A stretch of DNA of 64,000 nucleotides. Origin: an uncultured Gemmiger sp. (lineage in GTDB: Bacteria > Bacillota > Clostridia > Oscillospirales > Ruminococcaceae). Below are positions 1-7,053 of the stretch, one piece after another (the first letter of the stretch is position 1; every line of letters starts with the position of its first letter). Where the stretch lies: positions 1 to 64,000 of the forward strand of contig NZ_CAKTFU010000009.1 of assembly GCF_934561205.1 (NCBI RefSeq). The letters are read 5' to 3'. The notes under the pieces were generated by a model. That model did not search any database. It saw only the letters and a list, made by a program, of their open reading frames with translations, and was not told the DNA's origin. The position numbers and the translations under genes are program-made.

Positions 1-161
1 CGGACTTCCTCCATGGGGTAAGTCCAGATGCCGTCTTGCAGGCGGTTTTCCCAGGTAAATTCGCCCTGCGCAAGGGGAGTGTGCGCTGCATCGATCAAAA
101 CCGCCTTGATGCGGGTGGAGCCAAGCTCCATGCCGAGGGAACATTGGGGTAAATCTATCAT
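1..161 (-). CDS. FGGY-family carbohydrate kinase, N-terminal part only
   Basis: Only the first 53 codons lie in the window; the rest is beyond the left edge. The peptide begins [20 protein letters not shown] and continues into a short sheet with 'TWENR' and '[10 protein letters not shown]', the pattern of the first ATP-binding lobe of FGGY sugar kinases, which phosphorylate pentoses or deoxysugars such as xylulose, ribulose or fuculose. The start ATG (complement of 159-161) has AAGGAGA upstream. It is transcribed away from the PocR-domain AraC gene at 237, which probably regulates it. Substrate cannot be judged from this fragment. Confidence 0.75.
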   Translation of the reverse strand, partial: MIDLPQCSLGMELGSTRIKAVLIDAAHTPLAQGEFTWENRLQDGIWTYPMEEV

Positions 162-172
162 GGCGTATCTCC

Positions 173-201
173 TTGACAAAGTGGGGGATGTTCGGTATCA
201 T
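173..201 (+). promoter_or_regulatory. Promoter of the PocR/AraC regulator
   Basis: TTGACA (173-178), a 17-bp spacer and TATCAT (196-201) lie 35 bp before the GTG start at 237. The -35 overlaps the ribosome binding site of the divergent kinase, so the two genes share a very compact control region. Confidence 0.6.
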
Positions 202-236
202 GAAACTATCTTATTGTTCAGAAAGGGTGCGCTGAC

Positions 237-1094
237 GTGGGGACAGTTTTCAACAAAAAAGAGCTTTTGGTTCTGCTGCAGGACTTCCACTGCCTGACCG
301 GGCTGCGCTCAGCGGTGTTTGACTCCTACGGCATCGAAGTGCTTGCCTACCCGCCGGAGCTTCCGATGTTTTGCAGCCTGATCCGCAGTGTGCCGGAGGG
401 CAAGACCGGCTGCTATCTGTGCGACCAGGCGGCGTGCCGCAATGCGACCCGGCAAAAGAAAACCATCATCTACCCCTGCCATGCAGGGCTGATCGAGGTC
501 ATTACGCCCATCCAGATCGACGATGCGGTGGTGGGCTTTTTGCTGTTGAGCCACATTGTGCAGGGCGAGGATGAAAACGTCGAATGGGCATATGCGAAAA
601 AATGCTGTGCTGCGTACAATTTGAACACAAACGCCTTGCACGAGGCCTACAATACCCTGCAGCGAACGCCGTACCCGGTGCTGAAATCGGCAGCCGACCT
701 GCTTGCGCTGGCAGCGGCGGCGCTGTACCAAAAGGGAATGACGCGGCTGGCGTCGGACAGTATGCAGGAAAAGCTCAGCCAATATCTGGCAGCGCATCTG
801 CACGAAAACCTGACTAGCGAAACCATCTGCCGGGCGCTGTCCGTAAGCCGCACGGGGCTGTATTATCTTTCACGGCAAAGCTACGGCTGCGGCATCAATG
901 AGCAAATCACTCATCTGCGCATCCAAAAAGCGATGAAGCTGCTTTGCGACACCTCTTTGTCCAATGCGCAAATCTGCCAGCAGATCGGTTTCCCGGACGA
1001 CAACTACTTTTACCGCGTATTCCGCAGGCAAACCGGCTTGACGCCCCGCCAATACCGTGATTCCATCATAGCAGACAATGCGAAACCTGAGTAG
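237..1094 (+). CDS. AraC-family regulator with PocR sensory domain
   Basis: Predicted cytoplasmic transcription factor of 285 residues. Residues about 5-160 resemble the PocR ligand-binding domain: a Cys-rich stretch (FCSLIR, GCYLCDQAACRN, YPCHAGL) followed by the segment 'EVITPIQIDDAVVGFLLL'. Residues about 185-280 form a double helix-turn-helix of AraC type, with 'ALSVSRTGLYYLSRQS' in the first motif and 'IGFPDDNYFYRVFRRQTG' plus 'TPRQYR' in the second. Start is GTG at 237 with GAAAGGG about 10 bases upstream. PocR domains sense small ligands in diol and sugar pathways. Divergence from the FGGY kinase suggests it activates that sugar pathway (inference). Confidence 0.85.
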   Translation: MGTVFNKKELLVLLQDFHCLTGLRSAVFDSYGIEVLAYPPELPMFCSLIRSVPEGKTGCYLCDQAACRNATRQKKTIIYPCHAGLIEVITPIQIDDAVVGFLLLSHIVQGEDENVEWAYAKKCCAAYNLNTNALHEAYNTLQRTPYPVLKSAADLLALAAAALYQKGMTRLASDSMQEKLSQYLAAHLHENLTSETICRALSVSRTGLYYLSRQSYGCGINEQITHLRIQKAMKLLCDTSLSNAQICQQIGFPDDNYFYRVFRRQTGLTPRQYRDSIIADNAKPE

Positions 1095-1160
1095 GGATTC
1101 CTGTTTGCAATACTGGATTTTTGTTCAAAAATTTTGATAAAATGTCCGCCCAACAGCAAG

Positions 1161-1200
1161 AGAAGCCCTCGGTTCACAAGGAACCGAGGGCTTCTCTTTT
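1161..1200 (+). terminator. Rho-independent terminator
   Basis: A perfect 15-bp stem (1161-1175 with 1181-1195, loop ACAAG) is followed by CTTTT. It ends the PocR regulator gene and separates it from the convergent SGNH hydrolase. Confidence 0.85.
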
Positions 1201-1265
1201 AGAATGCAGCGGGAAGGGTACGCGGAGTCTGTGGCAAATTAAAAGGAATTTGCGGCAGGGCGCGC

Positions 1266-1982
1266 TTACCCTTCGTATCCTTTTTCGTCGTACTTGTCCT
1301 TTTCCGGTGCGGCAAGCAGAACCTGCGCATAGGCACCGCCCAAGGCCTGCAGCCCGTCGGCAACAAGCCCGGTGAACATTACCGCCCCCGCATACCGCAG
1401 GTGGGTATTGTCGGTTTTTCCTTCGGGATAGTTGGGGTAAAGGTTGGGGGCAAAAACCATATACAGCTCACGGCTGGCGGGTTCGCCCAGACGCTGTACC
1501 AATCGGGCGCTGGCGGCGGTTAAGTCGATCAGCGGCAGACCCTCGCGCGATGCCAACGCGCGCACTGCGTCGGGGTAGGCACCGTGGGTCGGGGTCAGGG
1601 TGTCCCCCTCAAAATGGCGGCGAACCAGCGGTGTGATCAGCACCGGCAGCGCACCCTTGGCTTGTGCGGCGCGGGCATAAGCCAGCAGATTGGCGGCAAA
1701 CTGCTCCGGCGAAGCGTAGCGGGTCGGGTCGTTTATTTTTTCGTCGTTATGACCAAATTGAATCAGCAGCAGATCGCCCTGGCGCAGTGCGTCCTCAACA
1801 GGAGCCCACAGCCCTTCCTCACGAAAGCTCTTGGTGCTGCGCCCGTTGCGGGCGTGGTCGAACACTGCAATGTCGGGGCGCACATACAGGTCTAAAACCT
1901 GCCCCATACCGCACTGCGGCCAGGTAAAAATCGAATTGAACTGCACGGTGGAATCACCGATCCAAAAAATACGCGGTGCCAT
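1266..1982 (-). CDS. SGNH/GDSL hydrolase, rhamnogalacturonan acetylesterase-like
   Basis: 238-residue SGNH-fold esterase. Block I is 'FWIGDSTVQ' with the catalytic Ser in GDS; block II Gly is in 'HARNGRS'; block III is 'QFGHND' with the oxyanion Asn; block V is 'TDNTHLRYAGA', holding the Asp/His pair. This order and spacing match the rhamnogalacturonan acetylesterase-like group, which removes acetyl groups from pectin or other polysaccharides. There is no signal peptide, so it probably acts on imported oligosaccharides. The ATG at 1982 is preferred because the family starts just before 'RIFWIGDST' and GAGGGGAG lies upstream; an in-frame extension to 2114 is possible but atypical. Confidence 0.85.
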   Translation of the reverse strand: MAPRIFWIGDSTVQFNSIFTWPQCGMGQVLDLYVRPDIAVFDHARNGRSTKSFREEGLWAPVEDALRQGDLLLIQFGHNDEKINDPTRYASPEQFAANLLAYARAAQAKGALPVLITPLVRRHFEGDTLTPTHGAYPDAVRALASREGLPLIDLTAASARLVQRLGEPASRELYMVFAPNLYPNYPEGKTDNTHLRYAGAVMFTGLVADGLQALGGAYAQVLLAAPEKDKYDEKGYEG

Positions 1983-2125
1983 ACAAATACCAGACTCCCC
2001 TCTATATATTATATATGTTATAGCACGCAGACTGCCTAAAAACAAGAGAAAAACCACACAAAAGTCGAAATTCACAAAATCACGCAAATGCGCCAAAGTC
2101 GAGCGCGCGTTCATACTTCGGGATG

Positions 2126-2154
2126 ATTTACTTTTTTGCCTGCAATGGTATAAT
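2126..2154 (+). promoter_or_regulatory. Promoter of the truncated STAND regulator
   Basis: Extended -10 TGGTATAAT (TATAAT at 2149-2154) with a weak -35 ATTTAC at 2126-2131. It lies 55 bp before the GTG start of the downstream reading frame. Confidence 0.5.
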
Positions 2155-2826
2155 CTAAGTATCGTACTACCATTGGTTTTCTGCCTTTACAGAAATGGGG
2201 AAACAAACGTGAACGGAAATGTCTTAATAAAACCGGCTGTTCAGCAAAAATTTGACGGTGTTATGCGAAACGGACGCATCCTCTTTTTCAGCGCGCCCTG
2301 CGGCTTTGGCAAAACAGCGGTGGCCAACGCCTTGCTGCGCAAATGGCGCACGCTTTGCCTGCGTGCCGATGCACCGGATTTTTCGCTGCAGGGGCTGCCG
2401 GACGAATGGGACATTTTGCTGATTGACGACTTCCAGCTCATACAAGAGAAGGAGCAGCTGCAGGCGCTCTGCGATTTGATCCGCGCCAACCCGGCCCGCC
2501 GGTTTGTGCTGCTTTCCCGCGGGGTTCCGCCCGCCTGTATGGCGGCGTTCCAGTACACGGGGCTGATGACCACCTTGGAGCCGGACGACCTGCTTTTTGA
2601 CCGGGAGGATATCCGCCGCTATTTTGCCGACAACAAGGTCCCTGAAACTGAGAGCGAAATCTCCGTTATTGTAAAGGAAAGTCTCGGCTGCCCCTTGGGT
2701 GTGGTGATCACGGCGCGGCAGATGTTCGGCGGCAAGCCTTTCAGCCCGGAGCTGGTAGCGCGAGCTTACCGGGAGGTGTTTACCTACCGAAGATTCGCAA
2801 ATGTTCCGGAGCTTTTTGTCAGGCTG

Positions 2827-2862
2827 CAGCCTCTCCCTTGCCTTGCGGAAGGGAAGGGGCTG
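2827..2862. repeat. GC-rich palindromic repeat at the break of the STAND gene
   Basis: Imperfect hairpin of the form CAGCC...CTCCCTTGCC / GGAAGGGAAGGGGCTG. A closely similar sequence forms the terminator-like hairpin at 30809-30848, sharing CCCTTGCCTT and AGGGGCTG. It marks the exact point where the upstream coding sequence loses family similarity. Confidence 0.55.
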
Positions 2863-2944
2863 TTTGTGTTTTTGAGCAGATCTTCATCGGGCATAAATGA
2901 TGTAAAATTTATGACGAAAATCCGCGCTGCAAAGAATACTCCTA

Positions 2945-2973
2945 TTGCAAAACAGAAGAAAGCGCAGTATAAT
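2945..2973 (+). promoter_or_regulatory. Strong promoter before the methyltransferase cluster
   Basis: TTGCAA (2945-2950), 17-bp spacer, TATAAT (2968-2973). The predicted start near 2980 is followed at once by the hairpin at 2986-3013 and then two operator-like palindromes. Confidence 0.6.
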
Positions 2974-2985
2974 AAGGCTAAGAAT

Positions 2986-3013
2986 ACAAAAGCCGCAGCG
3001 ATGCGGCTTTTGT
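2986..3013 (+). terminator. Leader hairpin, terminator-like
   Basis: Perfect 12-bp stem (2986-2997 with 3002-3013, loop GCGA) ending in TTTTGTAT. It sits at the very 5' end of the predicted transcript, so it could attenuate the methyltransferase operon, or it could be left from the decayed upstream gene. Confidence 0.55.
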
Positions 3014-3024
3014 ATGGAATGGTA

Positions 3025-3076
3025 GTTAGTACTGTCTAACCAAGCGGTTTATGTACATGGGTTAGTTAGCTCTAAC
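3025..3076. promoter_or_regulatory. Twin operator-like palindromes GTTAG-N6-CTAAC
   Basis: Two copies of GTTAG N6 CTAAC occur at 3025-3040 (spacer TACTGT) and 3061-3076 (spacer TTAGCT), centres 36 bp apart. The half-site resembles the TTAG...CTAA symmetry of DtxR-family metal-regulator boxes, but the cognate repressor is not in the window. A possible core promoter (TTAGTA at 3026, TATGTA at 3050) would lie between them, a repressible arrangement. Confidence 0.55.
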
Positions 3077-3095
3077 AATAAAGAGAAGAACCGCA

Positions 3096-3158
3096 ATGCG
3101 GGAAGACAAGAGTTTCTGGGACAGAAATGCAGGTCGGTACGACCGCTTAATGCGAATC
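3096..3158 (+). pseudogene. N-terminal fragment of a class I methyltransferase
   Basis: From ATG 3096 about 21 codons read MREDKSFWDRNAGRYDRLMR, the characteristic opening of a UbiE-like SAM methyltransferase found in Firmicutes. The frame then runs without family similarity into the start region of the next gene and stops about 75 bases later. No SAM-binding core follows, so this is a 5' remnant whose promoter and operators now lie in front of an unrelated methyltransferase. Confidence 0.5.
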
Positions 3159-3169
3159 GGAGGTGTGAT

Positions 3170-3775
3170 ATGTCGTTCTTTGAAAACACCCGTAAGCCTG
3201 AGGGCTTTGGCGGGAAAATTATGGTTGCTATGATGAATCTGGGTCACAGCCCTGTGGCGCGGTGGGGGCTTCGCTTTTTAGAGCTTGCGCCGGATGCCAG
3301 GGTACTGGACTGCGGCTGCGGAGGCGGCGCCAATATAAAAAGGCTGCTGAAAAGATGCCCGCGCGGCATTGTCAGGGGTGTGGATTATTCCGCTGTCAGC
3401 GTAGAGAAAGCCCGAAACTTAAACCGGACTGCCATTCAGAAAGGGCGCTGTGCGGTGTGGCAGGGCAGCGTGGAGCATATCATCTTTGCGAAGGATTGGT
3501 TTGATGCGGTTACCGCGTTTGAAACAGTCTATTTCTGGTCGGATCTGCCGCAGTGCCTTCAGGAGGTTCGGCGTGTGCTGAAGCCCGGTGGGACATTTCT
3601 CATCTGCAATGAGAGCAACGGTGACACGGCTCAGGACGAGAAGTGGACGAAAATTATCAACGGTATGACCATCTACAAGGACACCCAACTGAAAGTGTAT
3701 TTGGAACAGGCGGGTTTTCAAAATATTCAGATACACAAAAGAAAAAACTGGCTTTGTGTCACGGCACAAAAATAA
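3170..3775 (+). CDS. Class I SAM-dependent methyltransferase
   Basis: 201 residues with a Rossmann methyltransferase core: motif I 'VLDCGCGGGANIKRLL' near residues 44-60, acidic loop 'VRGVDYSAVSVEKAR', motif III region 'FDAVTAFETVYFWSDL' and the post-core 'EVRRVLKPGGTFLICNE'. This is the methyltransferase-11 (UbiE-like) type acting on an unidentified small molecule in the cytoplasm. ATG 3170 follows GGAGGTG. It is the first intact gene of a co-directional run to 6858. Only 71 bp separate it from the next methyltransferase, so a shared transcript is likely. Confidence 0.85.
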   Translation: MSFFENTRKPEGFGGKIMVAMMNLGHSPVARWGLRFLELAPDARVLDCGCGGGANIKRLLKRCPRGIVRGVDYSAVSVEKARNLNRTAIQKGRCAVWQGSVEHIIFAKDWFDAVTAFETVYFWSDLPQCLQEVRRVLKPGGTFLICNESNGDTAQDEKWTKIINGMTIYKDTQLKVYLEQAGFQNIQIHKRKNWLCVTAQK

Positions 3776-3846
3776 GGTGCGGCGTTGATCCATTCGACAC
3801 CGGAAGGGCAAGCCCGATGCGGGAAAAGTGATAAGGGGGAAAACCT

Positions 3847-4533
3847 ATGGAACGAAAAGAAGCGATTCGCAGCGCCTATCGGCTGACAGGCGGCAACAAT
3901 TTTTACGACGGAATGATCACCTGCTCGACCTTTGGCGGAAAAGCGGTATGCCGCTTGGTGTGGGATATGAACAAGGCGGAAAACGATGCCTATCTGGAAA
4001 ATGCACTGTCCGGTATCCCGGAGCATTTCTCCGGTAAGCTGCTGGAAGTGCCGGTGGGAACCGGTATTCTGACCATGCCGCTTTACAAGACACTGCCCCA
4101 AGCGGACGTTACCTGTCTGGATTATTCGGCGGATATGATGGGACAGGCGAAGGAAAAGGCGGAACGTCTGCACCTGCAAAATGTGACCTTCCGGCAGGGA
4201 GATGTAGGGGCGCTGCCCTTTGCGGACGGCGCGTTTGACGTGGTTTTGTCGCTGAACGGCTTTCACGCATTCCCGGATAAAGAGGCTGCCTATCGGGAGG
4301 TGTTTCGGGTCCTGAAACCCGGGGGAACCTTCTGCGGCTGCTTTTATGTGGCGGGCGAGCAGAAGCGGACGGACTGGTTCGTTCGGCACATATATGAAAA
4401 GGCGGGGTTCTTTACAGCACCCTATGAAACGACCGCCGGCTTGAAAAAACGGTTGGAGAAACGGTACGCAGCGGTAACACTGGGAACCGTGAAGAGCATG
4501 GCGTGGTTTGTCTGCCGGAAAGGAAATCAATGA
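3847..4533 (+). CDS. Class I SAM-dependent methyltransferase
   Basis: 228 residues. Motif I is 'LLEVPVGTGILTMPL' (E-x-x-x-GTG), followed by 'VTCLDYSADMMGQAKEKA', then 'VTFRQGDVGALPFADGAFD' and 'EVFRVLKPGGTFCGCFY'. These are the standard SAM-binding and core strands of the methyltransferase-11 family; the C-terminal cap would bind the unknown acceptor. AAGGGGG lies before ATG 3847. It is distinct in sequence from the proteins at 3170 and 5387, so the cluster is not a simple tandem duplication. Confidence 0.85.
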   Translation: MERKEAIRSAYRLTGGNNFYDGMITCSTFGGKAVCRLVWDMNKAENDAYLENALSGIPEHFSGKLLEVPVGTGILTMPLYKTLPQADVTCLDYSADMMGQAKEKAERLHLQNVTFRQGDVGALPFADGAFDVVLSLNGFHAFPDKEAAYREVFRVLKPGGTFCGCFYVAGEQKRTDWFVRHIYEKAGFFTAPYETTAGLKKRLEKRYAAVTLGTVKSMAWFVCRKGNQ

Positions 4534-4576
4534 AAGGCTGCAGGTGCTGCTTTGACCGCAGGCGGCTGTTGAGATA

Positions 4577-4590
4577 GTAGTGTTCACTAC
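4577..4590. promoter_or_regulatory. Inverted repeat GTAGTG-TT-CACTAC
   Basis: A perfect 6-bp inverted repeat with a 2-bp spacer just upstream of the ribosome site of the alpha/beta hydrolase. The form resembles TetR-family operators, but no TetR gene is in the window. It could mark an internal regulated promoter. Confidence 0.35.
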
Positions 4591-4603
4591 GGAAAGGACT
4601 ACG

Positions 4604-5377
4604 ATGAAATTTAAGACATTGGGAAATCGGAATGCCCCCGCTGTTTTGTTTTTTCATGCAATGGGCGTGACGGGGGAGAGCAGCGAACCGGTTGCAAACT
4701 ATTTACAGGATAGGTATTTCTGTATTCTGCCTACTTCCACGGTGTACTGCAAAGGGCAGAAATATGTCAGCAAGGCGGAAGAGGTTCGTCAGGTGGAAGC
4801 ATATCTGAAATCTCAGGGAGTGGAACACCTTGAATTGGTTGTGGCTTCTTCGATCGGTGCCGATCTTGCCATGGCTTTTTTAACAGGCACGAAGCTGCCC
4901 ATCGGACATGCTTTCTTTGACGGCGGGCAGTTTGCGCAAATCGCAAAAGGAACGCGCCGCATTATGACGCCGTTTTTGTATTTCGCTATCAAGAGTCTGT
5001 ATTGGTCAAAGGGCGGCACACTGAAAAAGATTTTGTGGTGTGACGATGACTCCATAAAGCCGTATTTTATAGCTGCAGGTGAAAATCTGACCTACACAAA
5101 TTTGCGGCGGCAGATTTTGGACAGCTTGGAGGATAAGCCCTTTCCGTGCCTTGCCGAGGAACTGCAAAAGCATATGTATTTCGAGTTTGGCAGCATAGAG
5201 GATCATTGTAAATACCGTCAGGCAGTGATGGAAGCCTATCCCTGCGGCCATTATCCTGTGTTTGAGGGGTACGATCATATGCAATATCAGATTCGTGACC
5301 CGCAAGGCTTTGCTGAAATGCTGACATATATCGCTGCGCATGACGATATGCCGAAGCTGCCCTTTATCAGAAAGTGA
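4604..5377 (+). CDS. Alpha/beta hydrolase
   Basis: 257-residue alpha/beta-hydrolase-fold protein. The first strand and oxyanion loop read 'AVLFFHAMGVTGES', and the nucleophile elbow is 'VVASSIGADLAMAFL' (S-x-G-x-D form). The acid and His are likely in the C-terminal part, with 'CGHYPVFEGYDHMQ' supplying the His. Family members include lipases, esterases and C-C hydrolases, so the substrate is open. Start ATG 4604 is preferred over an in-frame upstream ATG at 4580 because GGAAAGGA lies immediately before it. It sits between methyltransferase genes and may deacylate or hydrolyse the same metabolite (inference). Confidence 0.75.
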   Translation: MKFKTLGNRNAPAVLFFHAMGVTGESSEPVANYLQDRYFCILPTSTVYCKGQKYVSKAEEVRQVEAYLKSQGVEHLELVVASSIGADLAMAFLTGTKLPIGHAFFDGGQFAQIAKGTRRIMTPFLYFAIKSLYWSKGGTLKKILWCDDDSIKPYFIAAGENLTYTNLRRQILDSLEDKPFPCLAEELQKHMYFEFGSIEDHCKYRQAVMEAYPCGHYPVFEGYDHMQYQIRDPQGFAEMLTYIAAHDDMPKLPFIRK

Positions 5378-5386
5378 GCTGTCTTT

Positions 5387-6229
5387 ATGAAATACAAAAT
5401 TGAGAAAAACACCGTACAGGAAACGCTGGTTCTCCCGCTGTATTCCCGAAAGCTGTGCTCGGAACTGTACCCAAACCTCTATCGGGATGAAACGGCGGTG
5501 CGTTTGATAGAAAACATCGACTACGATTTTTCAGAGGCGGAGAAAAATTCCCGCAGCCTGATGCAGCGCTTTGGTGCGCTGGAGGTTGCCATGCGGCAGT
5601 GCGACCTTGCGTGGGAGGTACGGGAGTATCTGAAAGCCCACCCTAACGCGGCGGTGGTCAATCTGGGCTGCGGGCTGGACAACACCGGCAGAGCCTGTGA
5701 CAACGGTCGCTGCAAAATTTACAATCTGGACTTCCCCGACGTGATCACTGTGCGCAACGAACTGCTCCCTGCCGGAGAACGGGAGCAAAACATCCCCTGC
5801 AATTTAAACGACACGGCGTGGTTTTCTGAAATCGATGCATCGGACGGCGCAGTGTTTTTTGCCTCCGGGGTGTTCTATTACTTTTTGACCGAGCAGGTCA
5901 AGGCGCTGGTACAGGCAATGGCGAGTGCCTTCCCCGGCAGTATACTGGTCTTTGACGCAGCCAACAAGACAGCGGTGAAGATGATTGCAAAAACGTGGCT
6001 CAAAAGCGCAAAGATTCAGGATGTGGGCGCGTATTTTGCCGTGTCGGATGCCAAAAGCGAGCTTTCCCCCTGGGACAGCCGTCTGCAGGTATCCGGCCGG
6101 GGTTATATGCTGGGCTACAACGATTTGAAAGACCCTTCCGTCAGCGGATTTTTCCGCTTTCTTGCCAAGGTAGGGGATAACGGGATGAAAATGCAGATCG
6201 TAAAAATTGAATTTGGAGACAGACAATGA
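5387..6229 (+). CDS. LCM-type SAM methyltransferase
   Basis: 280 residues resembling the leucine-carboxyl-methyltransferase/Tcmp-like family rather than the UbiE type. The N-terminus 'VQETLVLPLYSRKLCSELYP' and 'RDETAVRLIENIDYDF' are typical, and motif I is 'AVVNLGCGLDNTGRAC', followed by 'YNLDFPDVITVRNELL'. Such enzymes O-methylate carboxyl or hydroxyl groups of small molecules. Its stop overlaps the next start by four bases (ATGA), indicating translational coupling with the ATC-hydrolase-like gene. The pair recurs in Firmicutes to my recollection, but its product is unknown. Confidence 0.82.
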   Translation: MKYKIEKNTVQETLVLPLYSRKLCSELYPNLYRDETAVRLIENIDYDFSEAEKNSRSLMQRFGALEVAMRQCDLAWEVREYLKAHPNAAVVNLGCGLDNTGRACDNGRCKIYNLDFPDVITVRNELLPAGEREQNIPCNLNDTAWFSEIDASDGAVFFASGVFYYFLTEQVKALVQAMASAFPGSILVFDAANKTAVKMIAKTWLKSAKIQDVGAYFAVSDAKSELSPWDSRLQVSGRGYMLGYNDLKDPSVSGFFRFLAKVGDNGMKMQIVKIEFGDRQ

Positions 6230-6858
6230 AATACGCAGGGATGCCCTTTGGAATGTGGGCGCTGTTTGCCGGTTCGTTTCAAAAGCAGCTGACTGCCGTG
6301 TTGGGCTATGATGCAGCCACCGCAAGAGCCATCACGAAAAAGGCAAAGCCGCAATACCGGCAGATCATCCGCGGGCTGCCGGAGTTTGAAAAGGCCGACC
6401 GCTTCAAAATGAATCTTGTCAACTGCGCCATGATCGGGGCGTTCATTCTCTCCATGCCGCAGCGCCCGGAGGTGGACAGCCTGACGGATTACTACGCAAA
6501 ATCCATGATGACAGCGCCCATGCAGTGGTTCTGCTGCAGGAGCGGAAAAAGCAAGTTTACCCCAAAGGACATGGCCGCTATGAAAGCCACCGCCGCGCTG
6601 AAAGCCGCCGACCGCAACCCCTACTCGTGGAACATGGAGTTTTACGAATACCCGGATGGCAGCGGCTACGAGGGACGCTTTACCAAGTGCGGCATCTGTG
6701 TGCTGATGAAGGAACTGGGGCTGTACGACCTGACCCCCGCTTTGTGCCATCTGGATTACACCATGAGCGAGGCGGGTGGTGTGACAAATTTTGTGCGGCA
6801 GTACACCCTTGCCTCCGGCGGACCCTACTGTGACTGCGGGTACAAAAAGAAGGGGTAG
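6226..6858 (+). CDS. L-2-amino-thiazoline-4-carboxylic acid hydrolase-like protein
   Basis: 210 residues matching the ATC_hydrolase family (Pfam PF14196). Visible are an N-terminal helical region, the central 'MEFYEYPDGSGYEGRFTKCG' and the C-terminal Cys-rich 'ALCHLDYTMSEAGG' and 'GGPYCDCGYKKKG'. The founding enzyme opens a thiazoline ring to S-carbamoyl-cysteine, but most family members are uncharacterised and a thiazoline or other cyclic substrate is only inferred. It is coupled to the LCM-type methyltransferase by a 4-base overlap. Confidence 0.75.
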   Translation: MKYAGMPFGMWALFAGSFQKQLTAVLGYDAATARAITKKAKPQYRQIIRGLPEFEKADRFKMNLVNCAMIGAFILSMPQRPEVDSLTDYYAKSMMTAPMQWFCCRSGKSKFTPKDMAAMKATAALKAADRNPYSWNMEFYEYPDGSGYEGRFTKCGICVLMKELGLYDLTPALCHLDYTMSEAGGVTNFVRQYTLASGGPYCDCGYKKKG

Positions 6859-6946
6859 CGGACGCTTCTGTCTGTGTTGCCTTTTTATGCTTTACTGCCG
6901 ATATAGAAATCGCAGCTGTTTTTGACAAAAAGTGGACACATCCCAC

Positions 6947-6974
6947 TGGACAAGAAGAAAAGTGGCGGTATAAT
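6947..6974 (+). promoter_or_regulatory. Promoter of the GGDEF gene
   Basis: TGGACA (6947-6952), 16-bp spacer, TATAAT (6969-6974), giving a leader of about 70 bases before the GTG at 7054. A second TTGACA at 6922 has no partner at correct spacing. Confidence 0.55.
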
Positions 6975-7053
6975 ACTAATATAGGGCAAAATCGGCACAA
7001 AAATGCAGTTTTTACCGATCCCGTGCGAGCAATGTTTCTTTTTGGAGGCTTTC

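Larger units (their letters stand above)
2209..3039 (+). pseudogene. Truncated MalT/LuxR-type STAND ATPase regulator
   Basis: From GTG 2209 the product matches the start of large LuxR-type STAND regulators. It has a P-loop 'APCGFGKTA', a Walker B-like 'DILLIDDFQL', and 'RFVLLSRG' followed by the arm region. These proteins normally run to 800-900 residues with TPR-like repeats and a C-terminal LuxR HTH. Here similarity stops near 2815; the frame then reads into a palindromic repeat (2827-2862) and AT-rich sequence, ending at 3039 without sensor or DNA-binding domain. I read it as a gene broken by loss of its 3' two-thirds. A short functional ATPase cannot be excluded but has no family precedent known to me. 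Confidence 0.7.

Noticed and set aside
1831..2208. Upstream extension of the STAND regulator frame
   Set aside because: It overlaps the divergent SGNH gene and its control region; the family start and the promoter point to GTG 2209.
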